64,000 bases of DNA from Lutimonas halocynthiae (lineage in GTDB: Bacteria; Bacteroidota; Bacteroidia; Flavobacteriales; Flavobacteriaceae), in the NCBI RefSeq assembly GCF_030409835.1, contig NZ_JAUFQO010000016.1, forward strand, positions 124,001 to 188,000, read 5' to 3'. A program made the translations under genes and the position numbers. This document shows, piece by piece, positions 60,787 to 64,000 of the stretch (positions within the stretch are counted from its first letter, which is position 1; every line of letters begins with the position of its first letter). The notes under the pieces are model-generated. The model searched no databases, was not told where the DNA came from, and worked only from the letters and a program-made list of their open reading frames with translations.

Positions 60787-61437
60787 ATGTTGATAGCATT
60801 TTCAGGCCTTGATGGAGCAGGGAAATCAACTCAAATAGATTTGTTAAAGTCGTATTTTAAACAGTCTGGAGAAACAGTAAAATTATTCTGGAGCAGAGGG
60901 GGCTATACACCGGGAATGCAGGCGTTAAAAAACATCATGAGGAAGTCTAAAAGTTCTAAAATTCCATCAAATCATGGGAATTCTAAACAAAGAGACGAAT
61001 CATTTTCAAATCCAACTGTCAGAAAAATATGGTTGTCACTAGCTATTTTAGATTTGATCCTTTATTATGGTATTTACTTACGGTTTAAGTCCGTTTTTGG
61101 AGTTAGAGTCATTTGTGATCGTTATATTTTTGATACACATATAGATTTTAAACTTAACTTTCCACAAGAGAACGTAGAGAAATGGTTGTTGTGGAAATTA
61201 CTCCTTTTTTTTGCGCCAAGACCTAAGAGACATTTTGTGCTTACAATACCAGTTGAAGAATCTATTAGAAGATCAGCTTTGAAAGACGAGCCCTTTCCAG
61301 ATTCGGAAGAAGTTTTAGAATTAAGATTAAAGGACTATTTAACCTTTGTCTCAGAAGAATCTTTTGCAATTCATATAGATGGCACAAAAGGTATTGATGA
61401 TATTCATACATTTATAACAGAAGAAGTTTCAAAATGA
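60787..61437 (+). CDS. Thymidylate-kinase-like P-loop protein
   Basis: This 216-residue protein starts with a P-loop (IAFSGLDGAGKSTQIDLLKS, residues 3-22) and later VRVICDRYIFDTHIDFKLNF, resembling the DRY motif of thymidylate kinases. A middle stretch (KSKSSKIPSNHGNSKQRDES) is unlike TMK. Such paralogues are frequent in polysaccharide loci and probably phosphorylate another substrate. It overlaps the next gene by 4 bases. Base composition becomes less AT-rich from about here. Confidence 0.8.
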   Translation: MLIAFSGLDGAGKSTQIDLLKSYFKQSGETVKLFWSRGGYTPGMQALKNIMRKSKSSKIPSNHGNSKQRDESFSNPTVRKIWLSLAILDLILYYGIYLRFKSVFGVRVICDRYIFDTHIDFKLNFPQENVEKWLLWKLLLFFAPRPKRHFVLTIPVEESIRRSALKDEPFPDSEEVLELRLKDYLTFVSEESFAIHIDGTKGIDDIHTFITEEVSK

Positions 61438-62543
61438 GAATTTCACTACTAGAAGAAAGGGAGGATTTCGATAAAATTCTTAAAGTTACCCTAGAAAAGA
61501 CCACTTTTTTTAAGAATCGAAAAGGTAAAATAGAGAAAAAATACTTTATCAATAAGTATTTAAACTTTATTGCAACCAATACCCTTTCTAGAACTGTTTT
61601 TCAGACACTTGTCAACGAATATTCTTCTTCACTAACTTGGTGGAAAAAAGGGATACAGCTTCTTTATGTAAAACTAGCTAGTTCAAAGCTTTTTAGAAGT
61701 TTTTTTGCACAAAGAGATATTCTGTTGTCTGAGGATTTTAAAGACTATCTAATTTTAGGAGGAAACCATAGAATTCGTTTGTTTTATGGCGAGTTAAAAG
61801 ACAGTATAGTCATATTAAAATCAGGAGAAAATCAAAGGTTTATAAAGAATGACATAGCTATCCGAACAGAGAATGATTTGTCATATGCTCCTGAAATATT
61901 TGATTCAGAAAACGATTGGTTAAGAGAAGAATACTTCAACGGAGTTCCAATTAATCGTTTAAAAAGCAAGGAAAGAATTGAAATATTTATAGAACTTATC
62001 ATCAAGAATCATTTAGAGGAATTGTTGTTACCTACTTCAGTAGAAATTCCTTTGAAAAATTACATTCAACTTGTTGAAAAAGAAGTGTTTGAACTTATTT
62101 CTGATAAGAAAATAATAGTAAAGGAATGTGTTTCTAGTTTGATTAAAAAAGTTTATTCTAAGTTATTCAATAAACTTTCAAGTACCATAGTAAAAACCTC
62201 TTGGAGTCATGGTGATTTTCAAGCGGCTAATATCCTAGTGCGAGACACACACTATCAAGTAATTGATTGGGAAGCATCTAACAAACGTTTTTATTTATAT
62301 GATGTATTTACATTATTGAGTAAAATAAGAAGTAATATTCCTCTTAAAGAAGCTATTGAGAATTTGAATAAAGCAAATACAAACTTTGAGAATGCCATTG
62401 TAAGAAATTCAGATGAAATTATATTGTTTTTGATTGAGGAGTTGAGGTTTCAAATAAATGAAGAGTTTTCAGAAAATTTTTATTTTTCTGGAAGGAAAAC
62501 AGAAAAATTATGCCATTCTATTATATCATACATTCTTGAGTAA
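61434..62543 (+). CDS. Aminoglycoside-phosphotransferase-fold kinase
   Basis: This 369-residue protein has the phosphotransferase core HGDFQAANILV and YQVIDWEASNKRFYLYDVF near the C-terminus. These are the catalytic HxDxxxxN and metal-binding D motifs. The N-terminal half is variable. It overlaps the upstream thymidylate-kinase-like gene, a pair that often occurs together in polysaccharide loci. Its substrate is unknown; a sugar or lipid carrier is possible. Confidence 0.8.
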   Translation: MRISLLEEREDFDKILKVTLEKTTFFKNRKGKIEKKYFINKYLNFIATNTLSRTVFQTLVNEYSSSLTWWKKGIQLLYVKLASSKLFRSFFAQRDILLSEDFKDYLILGGNHRIRLFYGELKDSIVILKSGENQRFIKNDIAIRTENDLSYAPEIFDSENDWLREEYFNGVPINRLKSKERIEIFIELIIKNHLEELLLPTSVEIPLKNYIQLVEKEVFELISDKKIIVKECVSSLIKKVYSKLFNKLSSTIVKTSWSHGDFQAANILVRDTHYQVIDWEASNKRFYLYDVFTLLSKIRSNIPLKEAIENLNKANTNFENAIVRNSDEIILFLIEELRFQINEEFSENFYFSGRKTEKLCHSIISYILE

Positions 62544-63669
62544 AAAAGCAACACTAGTTAATCAAGTTACCGGGCCTTTATTTATTGATATTGCCAATGC
62601 TTATATTAGTAAATTTGATGAAGTAATATTAATAACAGGTTCTATAGAACCTACTTCTGCAGAATTAGATTCCAGGATCAAAGTTCTTATGAAATGTAAG
62701 TATAAAAGAAATAAAGGACATTTAAGAATATATACATGGCTTTTATTCTTCATGCAAATTTTTGTTTATATTCTGTTTAATAAAAATCATGGAAAAATAC
62801 TGTTTGTGAGCAATCCTCCATTATTACCTTTTTTAGGAAGTAATTTTTCTGACAGAAAAAACTTTGACTTTGATGTGCTGGTCTATGACGTATATCCAGA
62901 TGCGCTTTCAAACTTCGGTTATATTAAAGAAGGGTCACTTTTATATCGACTTTGGGATCGAATGAATAAGAAAGTATATCTAAAAGCTACAAGAGTTTTT
63001 ACAATTAGTAATGTAATGCAGAAGGTGATTTCTAGAACAATCGAAAAAGATAAAGTTGAAGTAATTTACCCTTGGGTAGATATGTCATTTATTAAGCCGA
63101 TAGAGAAGGAAAATAATTGGTTTGTAAAAGAACAAGGGTTGTTAGATAAGAAAGTAATTTTGTATTCTGGAAACATGGGGATAACTCACGATTTAATGAC
63201 GGTTCTAAAGACAGCTAAAAAACTATCCTTAATAACGAATAACTTTCATTTTCTTTTTATAGGAGACGGGGCGCAGAAAGAAAAATTAGTTGCATATAAG
63301 GAAGATAATAAGTTAAGTAACGTTACTTTTTTACCCTATCAAGCTTCCGAAATATTACCATTTTCTTTTGCATCTGCAGATTTCGGAATTGTATCTTTAG
63401 GGAAAGGCGCAGAAGGGTTATCCGTTCCAAGTAAAACCTTTTATATGTTGGCAACAGGATCAGCGATCATTTCAATCTCAAAACCAAATTCTGAAGTTAG
63501 TAATTTGTTGAGAGATAATAGCTGTGGAGTTTCTATTGGTCCTTCAGATTATCAAAGTTTATTCGAATTCTTAATTTCTATTGGAGATAGTGATTTGAAA
63601 AAATATAAAGAGAATTCAAGAAGTTTGAGTAATCATTTTACTCATAAAAATGCATATAAATTCCTATGA
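62536..63669 (+). CDS. GT4-family glycosyltransferase (WbuB-like)
   Basis: With TTG at 62536 the protein is 377 residues and starts LSKKATLVNQVTGPLFIDIA, the usual family N-terminus. The frame is open to an ATG at 62458, but that would overlap the kinase gene by 86 bases. VLVYDVYPDALSNFGYI and KVILYSGNMGITHDLMTVLK are GT4 hallmarks, and FGIVSLGKGAEGLSVPSKTF is the nucleotide-sugar region. The donor is unknown. It overlaps the next glycosyltransferase by 4 bases. Confidence 0.87.
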   Translation: MSKKATLVNQVTGPLFIDIANAYISKFDEVILITGSIEPTSAELDSRIKVLMKCKYKRNKGHLRIYTWLLFFMQIFVYILFNKNHGKILFVSNPPLLPFLGSNFSDRKNFDFDVLVYDVYPDALSNFGYIKEGSLLYRLWDRMNKKVYLKATRVFTISNVMQKVISRTIEKDKVEVIYPWVDMSFIKPIEKENNWFVKEQGLLDKKVILYSGNMGITHDLMTVLKTAKKLSLITNNFHFLFIGDGAQKEKLVAYKEDNKLSNVTFLPYQASEILPFSFASADFGIVSLGKGAEGLSVPSKTFYMLATGSAIISISKPNSEVSNLLRDNSCGVSIGPSDYQSLFEFLISIGDSDLKKYKENSRSLSNHFTHKNAYKFL

Positions 63670-64000
63670 AAGTTTTAAATTTATCAAATGTAGCAGGTGT
63701 TACAAGTGGAGGGATTGGAGATGTTGCACAAGCAATGACACGACATCAAAACAAGTTGAATGTAGAATCCAACTTATGGTTTCCAGGGGGCGACGATAAA
63801 AAAACAGAAGTACACAAGCTTACGGGTGTTCCTTTGAATCAAATTGAAGCGATTAAAACAATTGGGCCCCACCATTTAGGAATTGCCCCCAGTTTGATTA
63901 AGAAAAGGCATTTTGCTATTGAGAATTTTGATATCATTCATCAACATGGAGCATTTTTACCAATTTCATTATTTACAAAATCACTTTCTAAGAAAATAAA
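63666..64000 (+). CDS. GT4-like glycosyltransferase, N-terminal part (cut by window edge)
   Basis: ATG at 63666 overlaps the previous stop (ATGA). The 111 visible residues begin MKVLNLSNVAGVTSGGIGDV, the glycine-rich start of a GT4 donor-independent domain. IIHQHGAFLPISLFTKSL follows near the edge. The C-terminal domain is outside the window. Confidence 0.82.
   Translation, partial: MKVLNLSNVAGVTSGGIGDVAQAMTRHQNKLNVESNLWFPGGDDKKTEVHKLTGVPLNQIEAIKTIGPHHLGIAPSLIKKRHFAIENFDIIHQHGAFLPISLFTKSLSKKI

Noticed and set aside
1-64000. CRISPR array or Cas genes
   Set aside because: No regular short repeats with unique spacers and no Cas-type proteins were found anywhere in the window.

Overview
This window is chromosomal DNA from a low-GC member of the Bacteroidota, most likely a marine-type Flavobacteriaceae. 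Supporting signs are promoters of the TAnnTTTG type (-7) with a TTTG-like -33 box, many secreted proteins with Bacteroidota-style signal peptides and lipoboxes, typical flavobacterial families (Lacal_2735, DUF2452, DUF2256, TIGR03643, DUF4468), and almost no Shine-Dalgarno sequences.

Layout. (1) 1-11.6 kb is core genome: a YdiJ-like FAD/Fe-S oxidoreductase, a CsaA-like tRNA-binding protein, an Mpo1-like membrane protein, a redoxin, a YfiT-like DinB protein, an outer-membrane protein, a cyclophilin-FKBP fusion, a Kdo/WaaP-type kinase, chorismate synthase, acylphosphatase and a TauE exporter. (2) tRNA-Ser(UGA) at 11.7 kb is followed by a 12 kb accessory island (about 11.8-23.8 kb) of unrelated genes: secreted and lipoproteins, a DUF4468 protein, an HsdR-N-like nuclease, DUF4145, DUF4236, AbiH, mobile-element remnants, a structured non-coding stretch and a truncated excisionase-like gene. 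A dispersed repeat with a 16-bp hairpin and pieces of a small protein family recur between these genes, always in the same orientation, so the island looks like a cassette array. (3) 23.8-27.4 kb has a sulfotransferase, a Tat-exported Gfo/Idh/MocA oxidoreductase and a DoxX protein. (4) 27.6-33.7 kb is a photobiology cluster: two photolyase/cryptochrome-type flavoproteins, DUF2256, TIGR03643, DUF2452, Lacal_2735, glutathione peroxidase and an amine-oxidase-like flavoprotein. Two promoter regions here share an inverted-repeat operator with identical spacing. (5) 33.7-43.2 kb is carbohydrate metabolism: a TIM-barrel isomerase, an SSS symporter, then a two-component system, glycerate kinase and a GntP permease. 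(6) 43.7-64 kb is a surface polysaccharide locus, almost entirely on the + strand: GDP-fucose genes (gmd, fcl), dTDP-3-amino-sugar genes (two FdtA-like cupins, an FdtC-like acetyltransferase, FdtB), a Wzx flippase, a Wzy-like polymerase, glycosyltransferases, acetyltransferases and two kinases. It runs off the right edge.

How they work together. In the polysaccharide locus, Gmd and Fcl make GDP-L-fucose, and the Fdt enzymes make a dTDP-3-acetamido-3,6-dideoxyhexose from an RmlA/RmlB product encoded elsewhere. Glycosyltransferases assemble the repeat unit, Wzx flips it and Wzy polymerises it. A four-gene module (DUF4956, CotH-like, beta-helix lipoprotein, VTC domain) lies between the fdtA-like genes and fdtC/fdtB and is not explained by sugar synthesis. 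The photobiology cluster probably forms a light-responsive regulon. The two-component system beside glycerate kinase and GntP probably controls glycerate or gluconate-like acid use.

Limits. Everything here was read by eye. No alignment, HMM, codon-usage or RNA-folding computation was run, residue positions marked 'about' are estimates, and functions come from recognised motifs.
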